Below, piece by piece: positions 1-6,820 of a DNA stretch of 7,806 nucleotides. Source of the stretch: Myxococcales bacterium (lineage in GTDB: Bacteria; Myxococcota; Bradymonadia; UBA7976; UBA1532); assembly GCA_020633515.1 (NCBI GenBank), contig JACKDM010000086.1, forward strand, positions 1 through 7,806. The letters run 5' to 3'. A model generated the notes under the pieces. That model was not told the DNA's origin, searched no databases, and saw nothing but the letters and a program-made list of their open reading frames with translations. Numbering within the stretch: the stretch's first letter is position 1; the number at the start of each line of letters is the position of its first letter. The position numbers and the translations under genes are program-made.

Positions 1-2781
1 AACCGCGCCCACCTCGCGCTCGCCGCCCGCGCCGGCCGCGGCCTCGACGCCGTCGAGACCCTGCACGAAGGCCCCGACGTCTTCGCCCACGGCGACCGCC
101 GCGCCTTCGCCCCCGGCGGGCTGCACATCGACACCTTCCACGCCTTCCTCGCCGCCGGCCCCCACACCCGCGAGGCGCTCGGCCCCGTCGCCGCGCTCCA
201 GAGCCCGTTCGAGCTCCTCGTCGAGCTGCCCGTCGACGCCCCCGAAGACCCGCGCACCCCGGTCCTCGACCTCTTCCGCGGCCCCGACCCGCTCCTCCCC
301 GGCTTCGCCCCGACCGCGCTCGTGCTCGCCCGCTACACCGACACCGCCGGCCGCACGCTGCACGTCTTCGAACACGCCGACGGCGCCGACGGCCCGCTCC
401 CGCTCGACCCGGCCGCCTGGGAGCTGCGCTTCGCGAGCGAACAGCGCGTCGTCACCGGCGGCGCCGCCCGCCGCGTCTACGACATCGGCCGCCCGCTGCA
501 CGACGGCCCCCGCCGCCTCGCGCTCATCGAGGCGCTGCGCCGGCAGTCGCCCGAGCGCACGCTCGTGCTCGCCGCCGGCGAAGACATCGAGACCTTCAGC
601 TTCACCGCCGCCGGCCGCCCCGACCTCCAGCGGCCCAACACCTGGGACGCCTTCCGCCGCATGGGCCTCGACGCGCTCGTGCCCGGCGGCGCCGAGGCCG
701 CGTTCGGGCTCGACCGCCTGCAGCGCGAGGCGCAGGAGAACGAGGTCGCCGTCATCGCCGCCAACGTCGCCGACGTGCCCTTCGCCGGCTGGCGCCTCTT
801 CGAGACCGGCCCCGTCACCGTGCTCGTCGTCGGCCTCGTCGACCCCGACATGCGCCCCGCCGATCGCCTCCGCGCGTTCGGCGACCGCAACTTCGCCGAC
901 ACCGGCGCCGCCGTCGCCCGCGCCGTCTCCGCCGCCCGCGACCGCCTCGGCCGCCGCCCCGACCTCGTCGTCGGCGTCGGCCTCCTCGGCCCCGAGGCCC
1001 GCGCCGCGCTCGTGCGCGACACCGACGAGCTCGACCTGCTCCTCGCCGACTTCGACGACCGCGGCGTGCACCACGAGCTCGTCACCACCGCGCTCCCCAC
1101 CCCCGAGCAGCGCGCCGCCCGCGCCCGCGACCGCCAGCCGCTCCCCCTCGCCCACCCCGGCGTCACCCGCCTCGGGCTCGCGCAGGTCGAGCTCGCCCGC
1201 GACCCCGGCGGCCGCTTCGAGATCGTCGCCGTGCACAGCGAGGCGGTGCCCGTCTATGGCACGCTGCCCGCCGACGAAGAGGCCGCCCGCGCCGTGCAGC
1301 GGGTCCGACAGGCCGTCTACGCGCCCGCCCAGACCCGCCTCCTGCCCGACCTCGGCCCCGGCATCGCCGCCGACCCCGCGCTGCTCGAACGCTTCTATCA
1401 GAGCGCCCGCATGCGCCGCCTCGGCCGCTCTGGCCGCGAGCTCGCCCCGCTCGTCACCGCCGACCTCTGGCGCACGATGACCGCCAACGCCATCCGCGAC
1501 CGCCTCGACGCCGAGGTCGTGCTGCTGCCCGTCATCCCCTTCCCCTGGACCCTCTCCGGCCCGATCTCGCGCCTCGAAGCCGTCGCCGACCTCAACATCC
1601 CCGACCGGATCCGGGTCACGACGATGACCGCCGCCGAGCTGCTCGCGCTCTACAGCTCATCCGCGTTCCCCACCCTCGTCACCGCCGGCCTCGCTCCGCC
1701 CGCCGAGGCCGGCGCCCGCCCCCGCGTCCTCGGCCGCCCGATCGACGACCGCGAGACCTACCGCGTCGCCTACGCCGACGGCCTGCCCGCCGACCCCCGC
1801 CTCGCCGCCGTGCTCGGCCGCGCCGCCCGCGAGCGCTTCGTGCGGCTCGGCGACGGCCGCTATGCCACGAGCGACAGCGGCGCCCCGCTCCCGGTGCGCG
1901 ACCTCGCCGTCGACGCGCTCGGCGCGCGCGCCGACGAACCCGCGGCGCTGCTCGCCTGGATGCACCCGAGCGGCGCCGCCAAGGTCGCCCGCTGGGTCCT
2001 CGACCTGCAATCGCTCGCCTTCGAAGGCAGCGTCTATCAGGTCGTCGGCGCCGGCGGCGACAACGCAGCCAACGACGGCTATGGCGAGGTCCGCGAGACC
2101 CGCGTCACCACCGCCGACAACCGCCTGATCGCCGCCCGCGGCGATGTCTATCTCAACCGCGAAGGCACCGCCTTCGACTGGGTCAACCGGCTGCACGTCG
2201 AGTTCGCCAAGGGCTACTACGACGTCGCCGCCGACCAGGAGACCGCCGACGAGGCGCGGCTCTCGACCGAGCTCCAGATCACCCCGCTCGTCGTGCCCGG
2301 CATCGGCGGCGTGCCCTATGTCAACCTCGCCTATGCCACCGAGTTCACCCCGACCGATGACAACCCGCGCAAGAAGCAGCTCGAAGGCACCCTCGGCCTC
2401 GTCTGGAAGGGCGAATGGCTCATCTCGGCCCGCGCCGCCGGCCTCGTCGCGCACGACTTCTCGAGCCCGGTCCCCGACCCCCAGGTCGGCGCGCTCGCCG
2501 CCTTCGACCTGCGCGTGCCACTGCCCGCCTCGGTGTGGTTCACCACCGCCGAGCTGCGCTACTACATCCCCGGCATCGGCGAAGACGCGCCCAACGAGCT
2601 CGGCGTCATCGCCAAGGCCCGCACCGGCCTCGACGTGCCCCTGCTCGGCCGCCTCGCGCTCGGCGTCTACGTCGACGTCTATGGCTACCGCGGACAGGTC
2701 GACGCCGCGCACGACCCCGGCGCGAGCATCATCAGCGGGCTCTCGCTCAAGTACGACGGCCGCTTCAAGCCCGGCTTCTGA
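1..2781 (+). CDS. 5'-nucleotidase-like (degenerate metallophosphatase) protein with C-terminal outer-membrane beta-barrel, 5'-partial
   Basis: The frame is open from base 1, so the gene starts upstream; 926 residues are visible (numbered here from the first window codon) and end at TGA 2779-2781. Residues about 120-400 follow the order of a UshA-type metallophosphatase: a strand with an Asp motif, 'AGED' (192-195), 'DALVPGGAEAAFG' (224-236, in place of DaitlGNHEFdyG), 'AANV' (253-256), 'GLLG' (327-330, in place of SHLG) and 'DFDD' (350-353, in place of GHTH). Residues about 440-640 resemble the 5'-nucleotidase C-terminal domain, but without its NGGxR and PFxN loops. Residues about 663-926 are rich in alternating hydrophobic and aromatic strands and end in Phe, as outer-membrane beta-barrels do. 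The first 110 residues are not recognised. I infer an outer-membrane protein whose soluble domain is probably not a phosphatase. Codons end overwhelmingly in C. The fold calls are by eye: nucleotidase-like is fairly secure, the barrel is likely. Confidence 0.8.
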   Translation, partial: NRAHLALAARAGRGLDAVETLHEGPDVFAHGDRRAFAPGGLHIDTFHAFLAAGPHTREALGPVAALQSPFELLVELPVDAPEDPRTPVLDLFRGPDPLLPGFAPTALVLARYTDTAGRTLHVFEHADGADGPLPLDPAAWELRFASEQRVVTGGAARRVYDIGRPLHDGPRRLALIEALRRQSPERTLVLAAGEDIETFSFTAAGRPDLQRPNTWDAFRRMGLDALVPGGAEAAFGLDRLQREAQENEVAVIAANVADVPFAGWRLFETGPVTVLVVGLVDPDMRPADRLRAFGDRNFADTGAAVARAVSAARDRLGRRPDLVVGVGLLGPEARAALVRDTDELDLLLADFDDRGVHHELVTTALPTPEQRAARARDRQPLPLAHPGVTRLGLAQVELARDPGGRFEIVAVHSEAVPVYGTLPADEEAARAVQRVRQAVYAPAQTRLLPDLGPGIAADPALLERFYQSARMRRLGRSGRELAPLVTADLWRTMTANAIRDRLDAEVVLLPVIPFPWTLSGPISRLEAVADLNIPDRIRVTTMTAAELLALYSSSAFPTLVTAGLAPPAEAGARPRVLGRPIDDRETYRVAYADGLPADPRLAAVLGRAARERFVRLGDGRYATSDSGAPLPVRDLAVDALGARADEPAALLAWMHPSGAAKVARWVLDLQSLAFEGSVYQVVGAGGDNAANDGYGEVRETRVTTADNRLIAARGDVYLNREGTAFDWVNRLHVEFAKGYYDVAADQETADEARLSTELQITPLVVPGIGGVPYVNLAYATEFTPTDDNPRKKQLEGTLGLVWKGEWLISARAAGLVAHDFSSPVPDPQVGALAAFDLRVPLPASVWFTTAELRYYIPGIGEDAPNELGVIAKARTGLDVPLLGRLALGVYVDVYGYRGQVDAAHDPGASIISGLSLKYDGRFKPGF

Positions 2782-5320
2782 GCCCGACCAGCGCGAGCAG
2801 CGCCATCACCCCGAGCAGCCACGCCCCGCCCGCGCCCCCGCCCGGCGTCGACGAGCAGCCCACCGTGCGCCGCGGCGCCGGACAGACCCCGATCCGCTCC
2901 GCCGTCGGCGCCCGCCGCGCGAGGAGGATCTCACACTGCTCGGCCGGCGTGCGCGCCGCGAACGGGCGGTCGTCGGTGTCATCGCAGGCGTCGCCGATGC
3001 CATCGCCGTCGAGATCGGCCTGCGCCGGATCGGCCACCTGCGGGCAGCCATCGGTGTCATCGTCGACGCCGTCGCCGTCGTCATCGGGATCACAGGCGTC
3101 GCCCTCACCGTCACCGTCGAGATCGGCGCCGTCGTCGGCGGTCGCCGGGCAGCGATCGATGTCATCGTCGATGCCATCCCCGTCGTCGTCGGCGTCGCAG
3201 GCGTCGCCCCGGCCGTCGCCGTCGAGATCGGCGCGGTCGGGGTCGTAGGTCGTCGGGCAGCCATCGGCGACGTCGGGCACGCCGTCCTCGTCGTCGTCGG
3301 GGTCGCACCCGTCGCCGATCCCATCGCCGTCGTTGTCGGGCTGCGTCGGATCGGGCAGCCGCGGGCAGCGATCGTCGGCGTCGGGCACGCCGTCGCCGTC
3401 GTCGTCCTCGTCGCAGGCGTCGCCGACGCCGTCGCCGTCGAGGTCCTGCTGCTCGGGGTTGGGCACCGCGATGCAGTTGTCGCGGTGCCCGATCACGCCG
3501 TCGCCGTCGTCGTCGGCGCAGAGATCACCGACGCCGTCGCCGTCGCCGTCGCGCTGATCGGGGTCGGGCACGTCGGGGCAGACGTCGAGCGGGGGCGGCG
3601 GGAAGCCCTCGACCGCTACCTCGGCGTCCTCGTCGACGTAGCCGTCGAGGTCGTCGTCGGCGCCGTTGGCGAGCGGGTCGCAGCCGAGCGCGCACTCGCC
3701 GTCCTCGTCGACGCGGCCGTCGCGGTCGTTGTCGCGGCGGTCGCCGGCCGGTCCGCAGAACGCGCCGGCGCAGTCGGGGACGCCGTCGCCGTCGGCGTCG
3801 GGGTCGCAGGCGTCGCCGACGCCGTCGCCGTCGAGGTCGGCCTGATCGGGGTTGGGGATGCGACGGCAGTTGTCCTCGCCCGCGTCGGGGCCGGGCCAGC
3901 GGACGCGCTCGAAGGGCTCCTCGGTCGCCTCGTCGACGAAGCCATCGCCGTCGTTGTCATAAAAGTCGCGGTCGCCGTACTCGCAGAGATCGGTGTCACC
4001 GCACTCTTCGCTCTCGTCGGTCTCGCTGTCGCGGTCTTCGTTGTAGCCGTTGTCGAGGTGCGAGCAGATGCCATCCTCGCCGCAGTCACCGATGCCATCG
4101 TCGTCGTCGTCGGGGTCGCAGGCGTCGCCGAGCCCGTCGCGGTCGCTGTCGAGCTGACGCGCCCAGAAGAACGGTCCGCCCTCGCGGCGGTCGCCCATGT
4201 TGTGCACGAACGGGCAGTTGTCGGGGAACGAGCGCGCGCTGTCGGGATCGACCGGCGAGTCGAGCCAGTCGTTGTCGGCGTCGCGGTCGCAGGCGTCGCC
4301 CATGTGATCGTCGTCGAAGTTGCGCTGGTCGGGGTTATGGATCTCGACGCAGTTGTCGGTGATCGAGGGGAAGCCATCACCGTCGATGTCATCGTTGCAG
4401 AGCGGGTCGTCGGGGTCGGCGCAGTCGTCGTAGACACCGAGCGGGTCGACCGCGTCGGGCGCGGGCGCCTCGTAGCGGCCGTCGCCGTCGGCGTCGGGCT
4501 CGACCCAGCACGCGGGCGAGCAGCCATCGCCGGGGAGGTGGTTGCCATCGGCGCAGCGCCCGGGGCCGGGCGGGGGGTCGCGGTCGATGCCACAGCCGGT
4601 GGGGATGCCATCGCGGATGGCATAGCGGAAGACGCCGGGCTCACGCACGTTGGAGAGCTGGCAGAGGAGCAACATGTCGCGGGTCAGCGAGCCCTGCCAG
4701 CTCCAGCCGGGGCCGTCCTCGCCGAGCCCGGCGTCGAAGCCCATCAACGGCTCGACGTCGTCCCGGCGGTCCTCGGCGAGCCACTGACACTGGTGGTAGC
4801 GGAACTCGACGTCGTAGTCATCGGGGCCGCCCGCGTCGGTCAGGATCGCCTGCCAGGTGTTATAGCCGACGAAGGGCTCGTCGAACCAGCGGTCGGGGAA
4901 GCGATACCACGTCGCGACCAATCGCCCCGGCGTATCCCCGGCGGGGGGCTCGAGCGCGACGAAGAGGGTGGCGTCCTCCAGATCGGGCCCGAAGGCGAGG
5001 AGGAATCCGACGTTCTCGAACGGCGCGATCCGCGGCGGCGCCGGGGTCGGGCGGTAGGGCGGCTGCGGGTAGGGATGGCGCTGGTAGCCGTAGAACGCCG
5101 TCCGGCCGCTCAACGACCCGGTGATGTTGACGTAGAACGGCGCGAGCTCGCGCCCATAGAGGCGCAGCCCCGCGGGGAAGGCAGGCGCGAGATCGAGCGG
5201 GATGCCGTCGATGTGATAGGGCCCGAAGCCCTCCGGGCCACCGAAGCCGTCGAGCAGCGGCGCCTGCCCGCGCGCGGGGGCGGCGAAGAGGACGAGCAGG
5301 GCGAGGACGAGGCCTCTCAT
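2765..5320 (-). CDS. Exported nidogen-like / thrombospondin type 3 repeat protein with MYXO-CTERM tail (gene B)
   Basis: The product is 851 residues. ATG at 5320 is chosen because it begins a signal peptide (MRGLVLALLVLFAAPARG) and has GGGAG seven bases upstream; the in-frame TTG at 5377 would put 19 polar residues before the signal. Residues about 97-181 resemble a nidogen (NIDO) domain: 'LVATWYRF' then 'YNTWQAILTD' and a final 'FRYHQCQW'. Residues 256-274 are a myxobacterial disulfide repeat (DGNHLPGDGCSPAC). Residues about 276-781 are calcium-binding TSP3 repeats of the DxDGDGxGDACD type. MopE-like metal motifs (DNDRDGRVDEDG, DDDLDGYVDED) lie at about 527-565. The tail from residue 822 is 'CSST', Gly-rich, a hydrophobic helix, then LRSRA: a MYXO-CTERM signal that a myxosortase would be expected to process at the Cys. 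The likely role is a calcium-stabilised surface protein, perhaps an adhesin; the ligand is unknown. It lies downstream of, and is coupled to, gene A. Confidence 0.88.
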   Translation of the reverse strand: MRGLVLALLVLFAAPARGQAPLLDGFGGPEGFGPYHIDGIPLDLAPAFPAGLRLYGRELAPFYVNITGSLSGRTAFYGYQRHPYPQPPYRPTPAPPRIAPFENVGFLLAFGPDLEDATLFVALEPPAGDTPGRLVATWYRFPDRWFDEPFVGYNTWQAILTDAGGPDDYDVEFRYHQCQWLAEDRRDDVEPLMGFDAGLGEDGPGWSWQGSLTRDMLLLCQLSNVREPGVFRYAIRDGIPTGCGIDRDPPPGPGRCADGNHLPGDGCSPACWVEPDADGDGRYEAPAPDAVDPLGVYDDCADPDDPLCNDDIDGDGFPSITDNCVEIHNPDQRNFDDDHMGDACDRDADNDWLDSPVDPDSARSFPDNCPFVHNMGDRREGGPFFWARQLDSDRDGLGDACDPDDDDDGIGDCGEDGICSHLDNGYNEDRDSETDESEECGDTDLCEYGDRDFYDNDGDGFVDEATEEPFERVRWPGPDAGEDNCRRIPNPDQADLDGDGVGDACDPDADGDGVPDCAGAFCGPAGDRRDNDRDGRVDEDGECALGCDPLANGADDDLDGYVDEDAEVAVEGFPPPPLDVCPDVPDPDQRDGDGDGVGDLCADDDGDGVIGHRDNCIAVPNPEQQDLDGDGVGDACDEDDDGDGVPDADDRCPRLPDPTQPDNDGDGIGDGCDPDDDEDGVPDVADGCPTTYDPDRADLDGDGRGDACDADDDGDGIDDDIDRCPATADDGADLDGDGEGDACDPDDDGDGVDDDTDGCPQVADPAQADLDGDGIGDACDDTDDRPFAARTPAEQCEILLARRAPTAERIGVCPAPRRTVGCSSTPGGGAGGAWLLGVMALLALVGLRSRA
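2768..2860 (-). other. MYXO-CTERM-type C-terminal sorting signal of gene B
   Basis: The last 31 residues of gene B read as a Gly-Cys-Ser-Ser motif, a Gly-rich linker (TPGGGAGGA), a hydrophobic helix (WLLGVMALLALVGL) and a basic end (RSRA). This is the layout of the MYXO-CTERM signal, thought to be cleaved by a myxosortase with surface attachment through the Cys. The assignment is from pattern only. The terminal basic cluster is weaker than the usual RRRR. Confidence 0.75.
2978..4495 (-). repeat. Thrombospondin type 3 repeat array within gene B
   Basis: This stretch encodes Asp-loop repeats (DxDGDGxGDACDxDxDGDG) with paired cysteines. The 3' part (2978-3580) is regular: the Cys of successive 'CP' motifs are spaced 35, 36, 36, 36 and 35 residues apart, about 105-108 bp per unit. 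The 5' part (about 3581-4495) is irregular, with inserts such as NMGDRREGG and an acidic segment DSETDESEECG. At DNA level the plus-strand core gtcgcaggcgtcgcc recurs many times, for example near 3196, 3409, 3805, 4114 and 4285. Confidence 0.85.
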
Positions 5321-6714
5321 CAGCGCGCTCCCGGAGCCGGTCGGTGCATGATGTCGCGGCCGCGGTCGCCGATGCAAACCGCGCGCGGGCGGATCCGCTG
5401 GTAGAAGTCGAGCTGCCCGTCGCCGTCGTCGTCGGGGTCGCAGGCGTCGCCGATCCCGTCACCGTCGAGGTCGCACTGATCAGGGTCGAAGACCCGAGGG
5501 CAGACGTCGACGAGGTCGAGGCGCCGATCGCCGTCACTGTCGAGGTGCAGCCAGCAGAGCTCACCCTGGCAGCGCAGCGCGGGGCCGAGGTCGCAGCCGT
5601 CGCCGATCCGGTCGCCATCGCTGTCGCGCCGAAGCGGCTCGGGCACCCACGGACAGAGGTCGACGCGGCGCGGGTCGACACCGCGCGCCGCCTGCGGCCA
5701 GCCGTCGCCGTCGAGGTCGTCGTCGCAGGCGTCGCCCACCCCGTCGCCGTCGAGGTCGAGGCGGGCCGGGTCGGGGTGGTCGGGGCAGAGGTCGTCGGCG
5801 TCGAAGAGGCCGTCGCCGTCGCTGTCGTCGCAGGCGTCGCCGACCCCATCGCCGTCGCGGTCGCGCTGGTCGGCGTTGCGGCGCTGCGGGCAGTTGTCGA
5901 AGTTGTCGCGCATCCCATCCTGGTCGTCGTCGACATCACAGGCGTCTCCCGCGCCGTCGCGGTCGAGGTCGGCTTGCAGCGGGTTGGCGACCCGCTCGCA
6001 GTTGTCCACCGCGCGCACTCCATCACCGTCCATGTCCCCCACCAACCGCCCGCCCGCGTCGAGCTCCACCACCCACACCCCGCGCGCCCCGTCGCTGCCC
6101 CCGTCGCGCAGCCGCTTCGCCCGCTCCCCGCCCGGCACCGCGCCATCGGGGAACAGCTCCATCACCTGCCCGCCGAGGATCAGCCCCGCCCGCGGCGCCG
6201 GCTCGCCGGTCACCGCCGGCAGCGCCTCGTAGGTGAACGTCACCCGCACCCCGCCCCCGGCCCGCGGCGCCAGCGTCGCCTGGAACGTCGCCGCGCCGCG
6301 CCCGTCGCCGGGGTCGCACGACGGCGGCAGCTCGACCCACCGCACCGTCACGAAGTCGGCGCCCTCCGCGCGCTCCACCCGGTTCGCCAAGCCGCCCGGC
6401 CGGCACGCCGCGCCGTCGAAGCCGCTCCAGAACGGCGCCACCAGCGACACCCCCCGCAGCCCCGCCAGCGACCGCGGCTGCCCGTCGCCCGGCAGCGCCC
6501 CGTCGAAGACCAGCACCCCGCGGGGCTCGATCACCGCCGCTGGATACCGGCCCCGGTCGACCCCGAGCCCGTCGACCGGGAACCCGACCGACGCGAGGTC
6601 GATCACCCAATCGTCGCCCTCCATGCGATCGAGCGCCCGCCCGCCCGGCAACGGATCGGCGAGCGCGAGGCCGGGCAAGGCGAGCAGCAGCGGCAGGCAA
6701 GCGAGGTGGCGCAT
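5320..6714 (-). CDS. Exported nidogen-like / thrombospondin type 3 repeat protein without anchor (gene A)
   Basis: The product is 464 residues. The ATG start gives a clean signal peptide (MRHLACLPLLLALPGLALA, probable cleavage before DP) and has GGGAG seven bases upstream. Residues about 92-181 resemble a NIDO domain: 'VAPFWSGFDG', then 'FVTVRWVELP', 'ATFQATLAP' and 'VRVTFTYEAL'. Residues 227-436 hold TSP3 calcium-binding repeats (DRDGAGDACD, DGDGVGDACD and variants), including one unusual unit with 'RCQGELCW' between Asp loops (381-388). After the last repeat there is only a short basic tail with one Cys (RAVCIGDRG...). No sorting signal, hydrophobic anchor or lipobox is seen, so it should be periplasmic, secreted, or held by a partner. 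It shares its domain order with the downstream gene and its TGA overlaps that gene's ATG, so the two products probably act together. The NIDO half uses many G-ending codons, unlike the C-ending codons of the convergent gene. Confidence 0.88.
   Translation of the reverse strand: MRHLACLPLLLALPGLALADPLPGGRALDRMEGDDWVIDLASVGFPVDGLGVDRGRYPAAVIEPRGVLVFDGALPGDGQPRSLAGLRGVSLVAPFWSGFDGAACRPGGLANRVERAEGADFVTVRWVELPPSCDPGDGRGAATFQATLAPRAGGGVRVTFTYEALPAVTGEPAPRAGLILGGQVMELFPDGAVPGGERAKRLRDGGSDGARGVWVVELDAGGRLVGDMDGDGVRAVDNCERVANPLQADLDRDGAGDACDVDDDQDGMRDNFDNCPQRRNADQRDRDGDGVGDACDDSDGDGLFDADDLCPDHPDPARLDLDGDGVGDACDDDLDGDGWPQAARGVDPRRVDLCPWVPEPLRRDSDGDRIGDGCDLGPALRCQGELCWLHLDSDGDRRLDLVDVCPRVFDPDQCDLDGDGIGDACDPDDDGDGQLDFYQRIRPRAVCIGDRGRDIMHRPAPGAR
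5328..5332 (-). promoter_or_regulatory. Ribosome binding site of gene B that decides its start
   Basis: GGGAG on the minus strand lies seven bases upstream of the ATG at 5320, inside the last codons of gene A. It supports that ATG over the upstream in-frame TTG. Together with the TGATG overlap it suggests translational coupling of A and B. Confidence 0.65.
5407..6036 (-). repeat. Thrombospondin type 3 repeat array within gene A
   Basis: About six TSP3-type calcium-binding units, most carrying a 'C(P)...GDACD' cysteine pair. The DNA core gtcgcaggcgtcgcc is shared with the gene B array (near 5438, 5724 and 5828 on the plus strand), in the same orientation. Unit spacing is less even than in the 3' part of gene B, because of inserts around 'WPQAARGVDPRR' and 'LGPALRCQGELCW'. 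Confidence 0.82.
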
Positions 6715-6721
6715 GGGTCGA

Positions 6722-6726
6722 CTCCC
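6722..6726 (-). promoter_or_regulatory. Ribosome binding site of gene A
   Basis: GGGAG on the minus strand lies seven bases upstream of the ATG at 6714, the same motif and spacing as for gene B. Confidence 0.6.
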
Positions 6727-6771
6727 GTCTTCGTGTCACGGCCGGGTCAGGAACATCCCGCAAACCCGCCC

Positions 6772-6800
6772 ACGATAGCGATCCCCGCCCCGACCGACAA
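6772..6800 (-). promoter_or_regulatory. Candidate sigma70-like promoter for the A-B pair
   Basis: On the minus strand TTGTCG (6800-6795) and TATCGT (6777-6772) are separated by 17 bp. Each matches four of six consensus bases. Transcription would start near 6765, leaving a leader of about 50 nt before the gene A start. The 106-bp gap is the only intergenic space upstream of gene A, so a promoter here is plausible, but two 4/6 boxes are weak evidence. The rest of 6715-6820 shows no clear operator, terminator or small gene. Confidence 0.3.
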
Positions 6801-6820
6801 CCCAGGCGCCCGCGCCGCGA

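Noticed and set aside
322..324. GTG at 322 as the start of the rightward gene
   Set aside because: The frame is open to base 1 with protein-like sequence and the same codon bias, and this GTG lies inside a strand just before the first phosphatase motif. The gene is 5'-truncated by the window.
2758..2790. Small inverted repeats (AAGC CCG GCTT and GCTT C AAGC) as a convergent terminator
   Set aside because: Stems are only four or five pairs with tiny loops and no T-run; such matches are common in GC-rich coding DNA.
5375..5377. TTG at 5377 as the start of gene B
   Set aside because: It would place 19 polar and basic residues before an intact signal peptide. The ATG at 5320 has a ribosome binding site and a stop-start overlap.
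2144..5404. Very long plus-strand open frame antisense to gene B (Val/Ile/Ala-rich repetitive product)
   Set aside because: It is the reverse complement of GAC/GGC/GAT-rich TSP3 codons, which read as GTC/GCC/ATC. It crosses the end of the rightward gene, has no start context and gives a protein unlike any family, whereas the minus frame has a signal peptide, domains and a sorting tail.
2978..6036. CRISPR-like or satellite-like DNA repeats
   Set aside because: The repeats are in-frame protein repeats of 35-36 residues with degenerate DNA, without constant repeats and unique spacers.
6805..6816. GGCG CCCG CGCC hairpin after the DCC-type gene as a terminator
   Set aside because: It has a four-pair stem and no T-run.
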